64,000 bases of DNA from contig NZ_AROI01000011.1 in assembly GCF_000410875.1 (NCBI RefSeq), positions 1 to 64,000 of the forward strand, read 5' to 3'. Shown here piece after piece: positions 36,497 through 46,905 of this stretch. The notes under the pieces are model-generated. The model made no database searches and was not told the origin of the DNA. It saw only the letters and a list, made by a program, of their open reading frames with translations. This DNA is from Halopseudomonas pelagia CL-AP6 (GTDB lineage: Bacteria; Pseudomonadota; Gammaproteobacteria; Pseudomonadales; Pseudomonadaceae). Within the stretch, counting starts at the first letter, position 1; the number at the start of each line of letters is the position of its first letter. A program made the position numbers and the translations under genes.

Positions 36497-36970
36497 ATGC
36501 GTATTGGGCACGGTTATGACGTACATCGTTTTGGCCAGGGCGACTTTATTGTGCTGGGCGGGTTACAGATCCCCCATCGGCAGGGTTTGGTTGCCCACTC
36601 CGACGGTGATGTACTGCTGCATGCCCTGACTGATGCGCTGCTGGGCGCAGCGGCTCTGGGCGATATTGGCCAGCACTTTCCCGATACCGACCCGCAGTTC
36701 AGGGGCGTCGATAGCCGCGTGTTGCTGCGCCAGGCGCTGGCGTTGGTGCGTGCCAAGGGCTGGAAAGTGGCCAATGTGGACGCCACCATAGTCGCCCAGG
36801 TGCCAAAAATGGCGCCGCATATTTCGGTCATGCGTGACAATATTGCCGCTGACCTGCAGGTCAGTATCGATCAGGTCAACGTCAAGGCGACGACGACCGA
36901 AAAGCTCGGGTTTACCGGCCGCGAAGAAGGCATCGCAGTGCATGCGGTTGCCCTGTTGCTGCCACTATGA
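36497..36970 (+). CDS. ispF: 2-C-methyl-D-erythritol 2,4-cyclodiphosphate synthase IspF
   Basis: 157 aa, the normal length. MEP isoprenoid pathway enzyme. Zinc ligands in GYDVHRF (Asp-x-His) and the active loop [18 protein letters not shown] are intact, and [14 protein letters not shown] is the C-terminal signature. It opens the ispF-truD-surE-pcm cluster and overlaps truD by 4 bp (ATGA). Confidence 0.98.
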   Translation: MRIGHGYDVHRFGQGDFIVLGGLQIPHRQGLVAHSDGDVLLHALTDALLGAAALGDIGQHFPDTDPQFRGVDSRVLLRQALALVRAKGWKVANVDATIVAQVPKMAPHISVMRDNIAADLQVSIDQVNVKATTTEKLGFTGREEGIAVHAVALLLPL

Positions 36971-38031
36971 TCACCAGCCAGCTTGACTGCCTGGGCCCCA
37001 CGGCATGGGGTCCGCCCTGTGGTAGCGCGGTACTGAAGGCGCAGCCGGAGCACTTCCGGGTGACCGAGGTGCTGGATATAGCGCTGAGCGGCGAGGGTGA
37101 GCATCTGTGGTTGTTGATCGAGAAGCGTAATCTCAATACCGAAGAGGTCGCCAAGTGTCTTGCACGGGCGGCTGGCCTCAAGGTGCGGGATGTCAGCTAT
37201 GCCGGTCTCAAAGACCGCAAGGCGGTGACGCAGCAATGGTTCAGCTTGCAACTGCCCGGGCGCGCTGACCCGGATTTCAGCTCAATCTGGAATGCCAATC
37301 TGCAATGCATCGACAGCCGTCGTCACAGCCGCAAGCTGCAGCGCGGTGCGCACAGCGCCAATCATTTTGTTATTCATCTGAGTCAGCTGCAGGCAGACGT
37401 GCCCCTGCTGGATGCCCGGCTGCGGCAGTTGGCTACGCACGGCGTGCCGAACTATTTCGGCCCCCAGCGCTTTGGCCACGGTGCAGGTAATGTCCAGGAT
37501 GCGCTTAGTTGGGCACAGCGTGGCGCACTGCCGCCCGCCAGGGGCACGCGCTCCAGGCTGCTATCCACGGCGCGCAGTTTGATATTTAACCGGGTGCTGG
37601 CCCAGCGGGTGGCTGCGGGTACCTGGAATCAGGCGCTGAGCGGAGACTGCCTGGCGTTCACTAATAGCCGCAGTCATTTTTCCGCAGATCGCCTGGCCGA
37701 TAATGACCCCAGGCTGGCGGCGCTGGATGTGCATCCCACCGGCCCACTGTGGGGTCTTGGGGAATCCCCGGTCAGTGCTGAGACGGCGGCGCAGGAACAG
37801 GCGGTAGCGGCAGCCGAACCGCAATTGGTGGCCTGGCTATTGGCCGCCGAAGTCGAACAGGCGCGGCGCATTTTGCGCCTCCCCATTGGCGCGCTGACGT
37901 GGCATTATCCTTCCCCAGAGAGTCTTGTAGTTGAATTCACCTTGCCGACTGGCTGTTTTGCCACCGCAGTGCTGCGTGAGCTTGTTGCGCTGACGGATGA
38001 GCCGGGCGGCGGACTGGAAAGCGAAATCTGA
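36967..38031 (+). CDS. truD: tRNA pseudouridine(13) synthase TruD
   Basis: 354 aa. Catalytic Asp lies in [16 protein letters not shown] (about residues 78-93); the TRUD insertion domain follows, with [12 protein letters not shown]. It modifies U13 of tRNA-Glu. It overlaps ispF by 4 bp and surE by 1 bp, so it is translationally coupled. Confidence 0.98.
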   Translation: MITSQLDCLGPTAWGPPCGSAVLKAQPEHFRVTEVLDIALSGEGEHLWLLIEKRNLNTEEVAKCLARAAGLKVRDVSYAGLKDRKAVTQQWFSLQLPGRADPDFSSIWNANLQCIDSRRHSRKLQRGAHSANHFVIHLSQLQADVPLLDARLRQLATHGVPNYFGPQRFGHGAGNVQDALSWAQRGALPPARGTRSRLLSTARSLIFNRVLAQRVAAGTWNQALSGDCLAFTNSRSHFSADRLADNDPRLAALDVHPTGPLWGLGESPVSAETAAQEQAVAAAEPQLVAWLLAAEVEQARRILRLPIGALTWHYPSPESLVVEFTLPTGCFATAVLRELVALTDEPGGGLESEI

Positions 38032-38780
38032 TGCGTATTCTGATTGCCAATGATGATGGTGTTCTGGCGCCCGGCCTTGCGGCTTTGCATGCGGCGTTGA
38101 GCGGTTATGCCGAGTGTGTGGTGGTTGCCCCCCATGAGGATCGCAGCGGCGCGAGCAGCTCGCTGAGCCTGGATAAGCCGTTACGCCCGTTTGAACTGGC
38201 GAACGGTTTTATTGGTCTCAACGGCACACCCACCGATTGCGTACACCTTGGCTTGAATGCGCTGTACGAAGACAGTGTGGACATGGTGGTGGCGGGGATT
38301 AATCACGGCGCCAACCTGGGTGATGATGTACTTTACTCGGGCACCGTGGCTGCGGCACTGGAGGGGCGTTTTTTACAGCGTCCGGCGATGGCTTTTTCGT
38401 TGGTCGGGCGCCAGGGGGATCACCTGCAGACGGCCGCACTGATTGCTCGACGTATGGTCATGGCGCACGAAGCCCTGGATCTGCCACCGCGGACCATATT
38501 GAACGTGAATATTCCCAATCTGCCGCTAGATCACATCAAGGGTATCCGTCTGACGCGGCTGGGGCATCGCTCACGTGCTGCCAAACCGGTGAAGTGGGTA
38601 GATCCGCGGGGCAAGGAAGGTTATTGGATATCCGTCGCCGGTGATGCAGAAGACGGCGGTGAGGGTACTGATTTTCATGCGGTGATGCAGGGCTACGTCT
38701 CTGTGACGCCGTTACGTGTAGACAAAACCCATTACGAGGTATTCGATCATCTCGGACAATGGCTAGAGGGGCTAGGCTGA
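38031..38780 (+). CDS. surE: 5'/3'-nucleotidase SurE
   Basis: 249 aa. The metal-binding start [10 protein letters not shown] (Asp-Asp), [13 protein letters not shown], and [20 protein letters not shown] are the family blocks. Survival phosphatase often adjoining pcm and rpoS. Its TGA is directly followed by the first pcm ATG. Confidence 0.98.
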   Translation: MRILIANDDGVLAPGLAALHAALSGYAECVVVAPHEDRSGASSSLSLDKPLRPFELANGFIGLNGTPTDCVHLGLNALYEDSVDMVVAGINHGANLGDDVLYSGTVAAALEGRFLQRPAMAFSLVGRQGDHLQTAALIARRMVMAHEALDLPPRTILNVNIPNLPLDHIKGIRLTRLGHRSRAAKPVKWVDPRGKEGYWISVAGDAEDGGEGTDFHAVMQGYVSVTPLRVDKTHYEVFDHLGQWLEGLG

Positions 38781-39455
38781 ATGGGCGTGCGAGAAGGTAT
38801 AGACCGACAGGGGATAGGCATGACCTCGCAGCGCACTCGCGAGCGCTTGCTTGAGCGTCTGTTTGAAGAGGGGGTGCGTAACCTGCACGTACTGGAAGCG
38901 ATTCGCCGCACCCCACGCCATCTGTTTGTCGATGAAGCGCTGGCCCATCGCGCGTATGAAGATACCGCGCTGCCGATTGGCCACAACCAGACGATCTCGC
39001 AGCCCTACATAGTCGCGCGGATGACCGAGCTGCTGTTGGCTGGCGGCCCGCTGGACAAGGTGATGGAAGTGGGCACCGGCTCCGGTTACCAGACAGCCAT
39101 TCTGGCTCAGGTCGTCGAGCGGGTGTTCAGTGTTGAACGCATACATCCCTTGCAGGAACGTGCCAAGGCTGTGCTCAAGGACATCAATATACGCAATGTG
39201 GTGTTCCGGCATGCCGACGGTAACTGGGGTTGGCCACAATACGGCCCCTACGATGCCATTCTGGTCGCGGCAGCGCCTGCGCAGGTTCCTGTAGAGCTGC
39301 TTAACCAGCTTGCAGATGGTGGACGCCTGGTCATTCCGGTTGGCGAGCAGGAGCAATTCCTCACGCTGGTCGTGCGCGAGGGCGATAACTTTATTCATCA
39401 GCAGGTCGAACCGGTCCGCTTCGTTCCCCTATTGGCTGGAGCCATTCGATCTTGA
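38781..39455 (+). CDS. pcm: Protein-L-isoaspartate O-methyltransferase
   Basis: 224 aa from the ATG at 38781, or 211 aa from the ATG at 38820 ([10 protein letters not shown]), which is where most Pseudomonas orthologues begin. Repairs isoaspartyl residues using SAM; motif I is [12 protein letters not shown] and the [11 protein letters not shown] block contacts substrate. It abuts surE without a gap in the conserved surE-pcm-nlpD-rpoS locus. Confidence 0.97.
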   Translation: MGVREGIDRQGIGMTSQRTRERLLERLFEEGVRNLHVLEAIRRTPRHLFVDEALAHRAYEDTALPIGHNQTISQPYIVARMTELLLAGGPLDKVMEVGTGSGYQTAILAQVVERVFSVERIHPLQERAKAVLKDINIRNVVFRHADGNWGWPQYGPYDAILVAAAPAQVPVELLNQLADGGRLVIPVGEQEQFLTLVVREGDNFIHQQVEPVRFVPLLAGAIRS

Positions 39456-39479
39456 GCAACCGAACTTGAGCACTTTATC

Positions 39480-40424
39480 TTGAACAATAGCGACAATCGT
39501 CCTTTGGCTTTTTTCATGGTGTTTCTCAAGGGCATGGCCATGGGCGCAGCAGATGTTGTACCCGGCGTATCCGGCGGGACCATTGCTTTTATCAGCGGGA
39601 TTTACGACCGCCTGCTGGGCGCCATCGCAGCCTGTACGCCAAATAAACTGATCTGGTTGGCCCGCGGTCGCTTTCGCGAGACCTGGCAGGCTATTGACGG
39701 CGCCTTTCTGTTCACCCTGTTCGCTGGCATCCTCACCAGCATCGCCAGCCTGGCCCGGCTGATCAGTTACTTGCTGGATAATCATAGCGAGCTGCTATGG
39801 TCGTTCTTCTTCGGTCTCATTCTGGTGTCAGTCTGGCTGGTGGGGCGGCAGATCTATCGCTGGACTGCCTGGACGATAGGTGCTTTTGTGCTGGGGGCGA
39901 TGTTCGCCTATCTGATTACGGTGGCCGTGCCCTTACAGTGGCCGGCGACGCCGGTGATGATCTTTTTGGCTGGCGCGATAGCCATTTGCGCAATGATCCT
40001 GCCGGGTATTTCCGGCAGCTTCATCCTGCTCCTGCTGGGCTTGTATGCGGTGGTGCTTGAGGCGGTGAAGGACTTCAATCTGAGTCTGATCAGCGTTTTT
40101 GCCCTAGGTTGCGTTGCTGGTCTGCTGAGCTTCTCGCGTCTGCTGTCCTGGTTGCTGGCGCATGCACGCAATATTACTCTGGCTTTTCTCACCGGCCTGC
40201 TGGTTGGATCGTTAAACAAGGTCTGGCCCTGGAAAGAGGTGGTCAGCTGGCGCGAGAACAGCCAGGGCGAGCAGGTACCCTTACTCGAATCGAATCTCTG
40301 GCCGCAGCATTATCAGGCGGTGACAGGCGAGCCTGCCTATTGGCAAGGTGGGTTGGCGTTGATGCTGCTGGCCGTGGTATTAGTGTTGTTATTGGAGTGG
40401 TGGGGCAACCGTGCAACGAATTAA
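39480..40424 (+). CDS. popT: DUF368 membrane protein (PopT-type undecaprenyl-phosphate translocase)
   Basis: 314 aa with about eight membrane helices and the DUF368 signature GMAMGAADVVPGVSGGT at the N-terminus and PGISGSF centrally. The family has been reported to recycle undecaprenyl phosphate across the inner membrane for envelope synthesis, mostly at alkaline pH. The TTG at 39480 is the longest start; no clear ribosome site is seen, and ATG codons at 39516 and 39531 are alternatives. It lies between pcm and nlpD. Confidence 0.88.
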   Translation: MNNSDNRPLAFFMVFLKGMAMGAADVVPGVSGGTIAFISGIYDRLLGAIAACTPNKLIWLARGRFRETWQAIDGAFLFTLFAGILTSIASLARLISYLLDNHSELLWSFFFGLILVSVWLVGRQIYRWTAWTIGAFVLGAMFAYLITVAVPLQWPATPVMIFLAGAIAICAMILPGISGSFILLLLGLYAVVLEAVKDFNLSLISVFALGCVAGLLSFSRLLSWLLAHARNITLAFLTGLLVGSLNKVWPWKEVVSWRENSQGEQVPLLESNLWPQHYQAVTGEPAYWQGGLALMLLAVVLVLLLEWWGNRATN

Positions 40425-40502
40425 CCCCAGGCTACTCCCTACTAGTGAAAGCCATTATTTATCCTTGCTTTGGGGCCGTGTGTGTCTGATCTGCGAACTG
40501 CC

Positions 40503-41312
40503 ATGTTCGGAATAAAACAACTGGGCCTTTTAGGTCTGGTTACCCTGCTGGCTGCCTGTGCCGGCCCCAGCGGAATGGCTCCCATAGATGATCGGGCTCG
40601 GGGCGGTCAGCGCGGGGTCCCCGCAACGACCTCGGGCCAGCATGTTGTACAGCGCGGTGAGACGCTCTATCAGATTGCCTTTCGATATGGTTGGGACTGG
40701 AAAGCCCTGGCTGCCGCCAATGGCCTGCGCGAACCCTTTACCATCTACCCTGGGCAACAGATCCGCTTGGGAGCGGGCCGCGCGCCGACGGTAGCCGCAG
40801 CGCAGCCCGCAAGGCCCACGGCCCCGCGCAGCGCCAGTACGCCACCGCGTACCAGCCAGCCCGCGCGCACTTCTACCCAGGTGGCAGCGCCTGCCGCGCG
40901 CCCCGCAGCGCCAGCCAAGACCGTCAGCCTGCCGGTCAATGTGGCAGGCTGGGCCTGGCCAGTTCAAGGGCCGCTGCTGTCGCGTTTTCAGTCAAACGGG
41001 AGTTTGAATAAAGGCATTGATATTGCCGGGCAATTGGGACAGCCTGTGAAAGCAGCCGCAAGCGGCGCTGTGGTGTACGCCGGACGCGGGTTGCTGGGTT
41101 ATGGCGACATGATTATTGTCAAGCATAATGAAACCTATCTCAGCGCTTACGCTCATAACAGTAAGCTGCTAGTCAGTGAGGGTGATCAGGTCAAGGTTGG
41201 CCAGGTCATAGCAGAGATGGGTAGTAGCGGCACAGACCGTGTCAAGTTGCATTTTGAAATACGCCGCAAGGGCCAGCCAGTTGACCCTTTGAGCTATTTG
41301 CCCAAGTCTTGA
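40503..41312 (+). CDS. nlpD: NlpD-type lipoprotein, amidase activator
   Basis: 269 aa from the ATG at 40503, giving a lipoprotein signal with lipobox LLAAC. A LysM domain (HVVQRGETLYQIAFRYGW) is followed by an Ala/Pro-rich linker and a LytM/M23 domain. The zinc ligands are degenerate (NKGIDIA in place of HxGxD; KLHFEIR in place of HLH), so it should activate an amidase rather than cut peptidoglycan. It precedes rpoS as in other gamma-proteobacteria; rpoS promoters often lie inside nlpD. Confidence 0.95.
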   Translation: MFGIKQLGLLGLVTLLAACAGPSGMAPIDDRARGGQRGVPATTSGQHVVQRGETLYQIAFRYGWDWKALAAANGLREPFTIYPGQQIRLGAGRAPTVAAAQPARPTAPRSASTPPRTSQPARTSTQVAAPAARPAAPAKTVSLPVNVAGWAWPVQGPLLSRFQSNGSLNKGIDIAGQLGQPVKAAASGAVVYAGRGLLGYGDMIIVKHNETYLSAYAHNSKLLVSEGDQVKVGQVIAEMGSSGTDRVKLHFEIRRKGQPVDPLSYLPKS

Positions 41313-41499
41313 TTGCAGGTATGCGGATCGGCGGTAGTACCGACATATGCCTGTCATAGTGACAATTTAGTTTGGTATGCAGTCTGGTAGGTAAGTGAGG
41401 TATGCAGCGCGCAGATGCTGCTTGATAGTAGAGCGTGAAGCGCAGTGCCTGCGCAAGGCTATTGCGAAAACCTGATCGAATTGTAACGGGGCAAGCGTT

Positions 41500-42507
41500 A
41501 TGGGATTGAATAATAATAAAGAGCCCAACCAGTACAACGAAGACGATATCGTTGCGGATGGACGTCAACACAGGGATGAGGACGCGGACATGGATGCACC
41601 TCACAGCGATGTACCTCGGGCCAAGGTGGTCACACCGCGCACCCACAAGCGTGAAAACGCCTTCGAATTTACCAAGCAGTTGGACGCTACTCAGCTGTAT
41701 CTGAATGAAATCGGTTTTTCTCCGCTGCTAACCCCAGAAGAAGAAGTGTATTTTGCGCGCTTGGCGCAGAAGGGCGACGCTGCCGGGCGCAAGCGCATGA
41801 TTGAGAGTAATCTGCGGCTAGTGGTGAAAATTGCCCGTCGCTATGTCAATCGGGGTCTGACCTTGTTGGATCTGATTGAAGAAGGCAATCTGGGCCTGAT
41901 CCGGGCGGTGGAGAAATTTGATCCGGAGCGTGGGTTCAGATTCTCCACCTATGCTACCTGGTGGATCCGCCAGACCATCGAACGGGCGATCATGAACCAG
42001 ACGCGGACCATCCGCCTGCCGATTCATGTGGTGAAGGAACTCAATATTTACCTGCGCGCAGCGCGGGAGCTGACCCAGAAACTCGATCACGAACCCTCAC
42101 CTGAAGAGATATCCAAATTGCTTGATCGTCCGGTAGCGGACGTCAAACGCATGCTCGGCCTTAATGAGCGAGTCGCTTCGGTGGACATGGCCTTCGGCCC
42201 GGACTCGGACAAGACCCTGCTCGACACCCTGACCGACGATCACGTTACCGATCCCTGCGAGCTGTTACAGGACGATGATCTGAACACCAGTATCGACAAC
42301 TGGTTGTCCGAGTTGACTGAAAAGCAACGTGAAGTGGTTACCCGCCGGTTTGGCTTGCGCGGCCATGAAAGCAGCACGCTCGAAGAAGTTGGCCGGGAGA
42401 TCGGCCTGACCCGCGAGCGCGTCAGGCAGATTCAGGTGGAGGCGTTGAAGCGGCTGCGGGAAATTCTTGAGCAGCATGGTCTCTCAGGTGAGTCGATCTT
42501 CCAGTAG
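41500..42507 (+). CDS. rpoS: RNA polymerase sigma factor RpoS
   Basis: 335 aa, the Pseudomonas length. Regions 1.2 to 4.2 are complete: [18 protein letters not shown] and [15 protein letters not shown] (region 2), and the 4.2 helix [19 protein letters not shown]. Master regulator of stationary phase and general stress. A 187-bp leader separates it from nlpD and contains two copies of GGTATGCAG. It ends at a strong terminator that overlaps the convergent efflux gene. Confidence 0.98.
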   Translation: MGLNNNKEPNQYNEDDIVADGRQHRDEDADMDAPHSDVPRAKVVTPRTHKRENAFEFTKQLDATQLYLNEIGFSPLLTPEEEVYFARLAQKGDAAGRKRMIESNLRLVVKIARRYVNRGLTLLDLIEEGNLGLIRAVEKFDPERGFRFSTYATWWIRQTIERAIMNQTRTIRLPIHVVKELNIYLRAARELTQKLDHEPSPEEISKLLDRPVADVKRMLGLNERVASVDMAFGPDSDKTLLDTLTDDHVTDPCELLQDDDLNTSIDNWLSELTEKQREVVTRRFGLRGHESSTLEEVGREIGLTRERVRQIQVEALKRLREILEQHGLSGESIFQ

Positions 42508-42541
42508 GCGACTGCCCGGCTGGAACCAGAACCAGGATCAG

Positions 42542-42569
42542 AACCCAGGTCAGGCGACCTGGGTTTTTT
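42542..42569 (+). terminator. rpoS terminator overlapping the 3' end of the RND gene
   Basis: AACCCAGGTC (42542-42551) pairs with GACCTGGGTT (42556-42565) over AGGC, followed by a T run. The right arm and loop fall inside the last codons and stop of the convergent RND permease gene (stop at 42550-42552). Confidence 0.93.
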
Positions 42570-45500
42570 CTTTGCTGATCCAGATGTAAACCGCCGGTAA
42601 TACGAACAGGGTGAACAGGGTGCCGATGGTCAAGCCGCTGGCGATGACCATGCCGATATCAAAACGGCTGACCGCACCGGCGCCCTGGGCCAGCAGCAGC
42701 GGAACCATGGCAAAGACCATCGCCGCCGTAGTCATCAATACCGGACGCAAACGAATGGCGGCGGACGCCTCCACCGCTTCGCGTACTGACATCTGCCGGT
42801 CCCGCTGCAATTGATTGGCAAACTCGACAATCAGAATCCCGTGCTTACTGATTAGCCCGATCAGGGTCACCAGGCCGACCTGGGTATAGATGTTCATCGT
42901 CGAGAATCCGAGAAACAGCGGGATCAATGCACCACAGATGGACAGGGGCACCGTGACCAGAATCACCAAGGGATCACGGAAGCTCTCGAACTGAGCTGCC
43001 AGCACCAGATAAATCAGTGCCATGGCCAGCCCGAAGGTCAGGTATAACGCCGCTCCTTCTTGCTTGTACTGGCGTGCAGCGCCGGCGTAATCGATGGTGA
43101 AGCCCTGCGGTAGCACCTCGGCGGCAATCTCCTCCAGCGTAGCCAGGGCCTCGCCCATGCTAACGATGGGCACGCCCTGAATCCGCGCAGCATTGAGTTG
43201 CTGGAACTGATTGAGCTGGGTTGGCCGTGCGCGCTGATCGAGATTGATCAGCGTACCCAGGGGCACCATGACGCCCGCGCTGTTGCGCACGTAATAATGA
43301 TTCAACCAGCCACTATTGTCGCGGAAAGCACGTTCCACCTGGGCGATGACCTTGTAGCTGCGGCCATCGATGGTGAAGCGGTTGATTTCACCCTCACCGA
43401 GCAAGGTTGCCAGGGTGACGCCGATATCTTCCATGGCGACGCCCATTTGTGCGGCTTTCTCGCGGGCGATTTCTATCGTTACCTCGGGCTTGTCAAAGGC
43501 CAGGTCGATATCCAGGAACGCGAACTTGCCGCTTTCCTGGGCGCGGTTCTTGATTGTCTCAGTGACCTGCAGCAGACTCTCGTAGTCACTCGGCGTGTTG
43601 ATCACGAACTGCAATGGCAGGCCGTCGCCGGTGCCTGGCAGGGACGGCAGGTTGAAAGCAAATACCTGTAACCCAGCCACTTTATTCAGCGCCGCCTGAA
43701 CTTCCGGTAACAGCTCCATCTGGGTGCGTTCACGCTGATCCCAAGGTTTCAGTAGAAAGCCGCCGATACCGCTTTGCACGCCATCTATACCGTTGATCTG
43801 GAAGTGCGATTCATATTCGTCGAACTGCTTGAGCACCTTGTTCATTTCATCGGTGTAATGCGTCAGATATTCCAGGTTGACCGTCTGCGGCGCATTGGCC
43901 AGCATGAAGATGATGCTCTGATCCTCCTCTGGCGCGAGTTCGCTGCGGGTGAACATCAGCAGTAGCGGAATCAGTAGCAGTATCAGTGCACCAAAGGTCA
44001 GGGTGACGCCCAGTGTATTCAGGCTGCTGCTCAGAGTGCGTCGATAGCGACCCTGCAATTTATCGAAGATCTTGTCCAGCCGGCTGGCCAAGCCGCTGGG
44101 GTTTGCTTCGTGGCGCAGCAGTTTGGAGCACATCATCGGCGACAGCGTCAGGGCGACGATGCCGGAGATAATCACCGCACCGGCCAGGGTAAAGGCGAAC
44201 TCCTTGAACAGCGCCCCGGTCAGGCCCTCAAGGAAGCCGATGGGGGCGTACACTGCAGCCAGCGTGATGGTCATCGCGACTACCGGCATAGCTATTTCGC
44301 GGGCGCCGGTCAGCGCCGCATCAAAGGGTGTTTTGCCTTCCTCGATATGCCGGTGAATATTTTCCACCACGACGATCGCATCATCCACTACCAGCCCAAT
44401 TGCCAGTACCAGTGCCAGCAGCGTCAGCAGGTTGATCGAGTAGCCCATCAACTGCATGAAGAACAGCACGCCGATCATTGACAATGGAATGGTCACTACC
44501 GGAATGATGACTGAGCGCAGCGATCCGAGGAACAGGAAGACGACGATGATCACGATCACGACCGCTTCGGCAAGGGTCTTGATCACTTCATCAATCGACG
44601 ACTGGATAAACAGCGTAGCGTCATAGGCGATGGACGCCTGCAACTCGCCAGGCAACTGCGCCTCGATGGCTGGCATGGCGGCGCGCACATCCTTGATCAC
44701 GTCCAGTGGGTTGGCGCCCGGCGTGCCCTGAATGCCGATATACACCGAAGGAATACCGTCGAAAAAGCTGATCGAATCATAGCTCTCCGAGCCCAGTTCG
44801 ATGCGTGCCACGTCGCGCAGCAATACGCGGGTGTCGCCGCTGGTCTTGACCGGAATGGCACCGAAGGCTTCCGGGTCCTTCAGATCGGTGAAGGCGCTGA
44901 CGCTGGTCACCACGTACTCGCCCTTGATCTCACCAGCAGCGGCCAGGTAGTTGTATTTGCTGACCGCCTGATTGACGTCTTCTGCGCTCACCTCATAGGC
45001 ACCCATGCGCGTCGGATCCAGCCACAGGCGCATGGCGAAGGTTTGGCGCCCGAGGATTTCGGCTTCGGCGATACCCGGCAGGGTCGCCAGGCGTGGTTGC
45101 ACAATACGCGACAGGTAGTCGGTAATCTGCGGATTGCTCAAGGTCTCGCTGTAAAAGCTGATGTACATCAGCGCGGTGGAGTCAGCTGCCTGACGACTGA
45201 TGACGGGCTCCTGGGCCTGGGGGGGTAATTGGTTACGTACCTCGGCGGCCTTGGAGAGGATGTCGGTGTACAGTCGGTCGGTATCCGCGCCCAGCCGTGC
45301 GTAAATCTGGATCACGGAGAAATTTTGCCGGCTGACCGAGTTGATATAGTCCACGCCGTCGGCGCTGGCCAGGCTCTGCTGCAACGGCTGGGTTATGTAG
45401 CCCTGGATGACCTCGGCATTGGCCCCGGGGTAGGCGGTGGTGACGGTAATCAGTGCATTCTCGAGTTGCGGATACTGGCGTATCGTTAACTGACTGAACG

Positions 45501-45582
45501 CTTGCAAGCCCAATAAGACGATCAGCAGGCTGACCACGGTGGCCAGCACTGGGCGGCGGATGAAAATATCGGTAAATGCCAT
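42550..45582 (-). CDS. RND multidrug efflux permease (HAE1 family)
   Basis: 1010 aa, twelve membrane helices with two large periplasmic loops. The proton-relay Asp pair is in GLVVDDAIVVVENIHRHIEEG (helix 4), and FIRRPVLATVVSLLIVLLGL opens the protein as in MexB/MexI-like pumps. It exports hydrophobic compounds with proton antiport. It follows its adaptor gene by 12 bp. No outer-membrane gene is in this operon, so an unlinked duct is presumably used. The exact Mex subtype is not decided. Confidence 0.94.
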   Translation of the reverse strand: MAFTDIFIRRPVLATVVSLLIVLLGLQAFSQLTIRQYPQLENALITVTTAYPGANAEVIQGYITQPLQQSLASADGVDYINSVSRQNFSVIQIYARLGADTDRLYTDILSKAAEVRNQLPPQAQEPVISRQAADSTALMYISFYSETLSNPQITDYLSRIVQPRLATLPGIAEAEILGRQTFAMRLWLDPTRMGAYEVSAEDVNQAVSKYNYLAAAGEIKGEYVVTSVSAFTDLKDPEAFGAIPVKTSGDTRVLLRDVARIELGSESYDSISFFDGIPSVYIGIQGTPGANPLDVIKDVRAAMPAIEAQLPGELQASIAYDATLFIQSSIDEVIKTLAEAVVIVIIVVFLFLGSLRSVIIPVVTIPLSMIGVLFFMQLMGYSINLLTLLALVLAIGLVVDDAIVVVENIHRHIEEGKTPFDAALTGAREIAMPVVAMTITLAAVYAPIGFLEGLTGALFKEFAFTLAGAVIISGIVALTLSPMMCSKLLRHEANPSGLASRLDKIFDKLQGRYRRTLSSSLNTLGVTLTFGALILLLIPLLLMFTRSELAPEEDQSIIFMLANAPQTVNLEYLTHYTDEMNKVLKQFDEYESHFQINGIDGVQSGIGGFLLKPWDQRERTQMELLPEVQAALNKVAGLQVFAFNLPSLPGTGDGLPLQFVINTPSDYESLLQVTETIKNRAQESGKFAFLDIDLAFDKPEVTIEIAREKAAQMGVAMEDIGVTLATLLGEGEINRFTIDGRSYKVIAQVERAFRDNSGWLNHYYVRNSAGVMVPLGTLINLDQRARPTQLNQFQQLNAARIQGVPIVSMGEALATLEEIAAEVLPQGFTIDYAGAARQYKQEGAALYLTFGLAMALIYLVLAAQFESFRDPLVILVTVPLSICGALIPLFLGFSTMNIYTQVGLVTLIGLISKHGILIVEFANQLQRDRQMSVREAVEASAAIRLRPVLMTTAAMVFAMVPLLLAQGAGAVSRFDIGMVIASGLTIGTLFTLFVLPAVYIWISKEKTQVA

Positions 45583-45594
45583 GCCAGGGCCGCC

Positions 45595-46707
45595 TTAAAG
45601 TGGATTGCTGTTGTTAACGACCACACGTGTCTGGCTGTCGAGCTTTAGCTGGCCGGCTGTGACCACTTGCTCTCCGGCCTGCAGGCCAGTCAGTACCACT
45701 ATCTGGCCGTCGCGGCGGTCGCCGGTGGTCACCGAGCGTCGCTCGACCTCCAGCACCGGTTCTTCCTCGTGCATCTGCGGTTGGCCGTCGTCATCCAGGC
45801 GCGGCTTGATGACATAGACGGAATTACCATACAGCGTGAAGGTGATGGCGGTTTCCGGAACCACGATCTGCGGGGTTTCCAGCGGTTGCAAGACTTCAAG
45901 CTCGGCAAACATGCCCGGCAACAGCTGCTCCTCCGGGTTCTCGACCAGGGCTCTGACCTGCAGGTTACGCGTACTGGCCTCGACCTTCGGGTTGATTGCA
46001 ACGATCTGACCCTCAAAGGCCTGTTCCGGGAAGGCCGCTACCTTGATCCTGACCAGTTGGTCGATGGCCAGCTGCGGATAGAACTGCTCGGGCATGAAAA
46101 AGTCGACGAACAGGCTGGACAGATTCTGCAGGGTGGCGATGCTGGTCCCGGGCGACAGGTAGTCGCCCGGATCCACTTGGCTGATGCCTATACGGCCAGC
46201 AAAGGGCGCATTAATGCGCTTCTTGGCCAGGATGGCGCGCAGCTCTTCCGCCTGCGAGGTAGATTGCTGCAATGATGAACGCGCCTGGTCAAATTGGCTC
46301 TGGGAAATGCTCTGACGTGCCAGCAGGTTCTCCTGACGCTTGAACTCCAACCGGGCAAGGTTGGCCTGGGCTTCGGCCGATTGCAGACTGGCTTGCTCCA
46401 CAGCGCTACTCATGACCAGCAGCGGTTGCCCGGTTTCTACTTGCTGGCCGGAGGTAAAGAGCACTTCGGTGACGGTGCCATTGACCTCAGCCGTGAGCTC
46501 CACACCTAGTGCGGCGGTCATGGTGCCGATAGCCGGCAGGCGCGTCTGCCATTGAGTTTCAACTGCCTCGGTCGCGGCAACCTCGATGGGCGGTTGCGGC
46601 GCGCTGAACATGGCAATCTGCTGGGTAATGGAAAAGTACTTGTAGGCTGCCAGCGCCAAGATAAAGAGCGCAACCAGGACCAGCATCACTATCAGACGAC
46701 GCAGCAT
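45595..46707 (-). CDS. RND periplasmic adaptor subunit
   Basis: 370 aa from the ATG at 46707, with AAGGA 7 nt upstream; in-frame upstream ATGs (to 46752) lack a site and would lengthen the anchor. A single membrane anchor (about residues 4-23), two lipoyl halves (LGVELTAEVNGTVTEVLF; RINAPFAGRIGISQVDPG) around an alpha-hairpin, and an MP domain are seen. It partners the RND permease that follows and is divergent from lemA. Confidence 0.93.
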   Translation of the reverse strand: MLRRLIVMLVLVALFILALAAYKYFSITQQIAMFSAPQPPIEVAATEAVETQWQTRLPAIGTMTAALGVELTAEVNGTVTEVLFTSGQQVETGQPLLVMSSAVEQASLQSAEAQANLARLEFKRQENLLARQSISQSQFDQARSSLQQSTSQAEELRAILAKKRINAPFAGRIGISQVDPGDYLSPGTSIATLQNLSSLFVDFFMPEQFYPQLAIDQLVRIKVAAFPEQAFEGQIVAINPKVEASTRNLQVRALVENPEEQLLPGMFAELEVLQPLETPQIVVPETAITFTLYGNSVYVIKPRLDDDGQPQMHEEEPVLEVERRSVTTGDRRDGQIVVLTGLQAGEQVVTAGQLKLDSQTRVVVNNSNPL

Positions 46708-46905
46708 GAAGAAAATCCTTTTGATGTTCATACAGAGAAGAGGGACGGCCAACTATTATCCCCCGGAGCAGGGTAAATTCCAATGCCATTGGCCTCGACT
46801 TTACCCTGGAGTGTTTCCGCCATTGCTTGCTTGCGCTATAAATGCAGCAGGCTTTTGCGCGCTGGGTGCAGAAGCTTTTTTTTGGCGTATGGAGATAAAA
46901 AGCTC

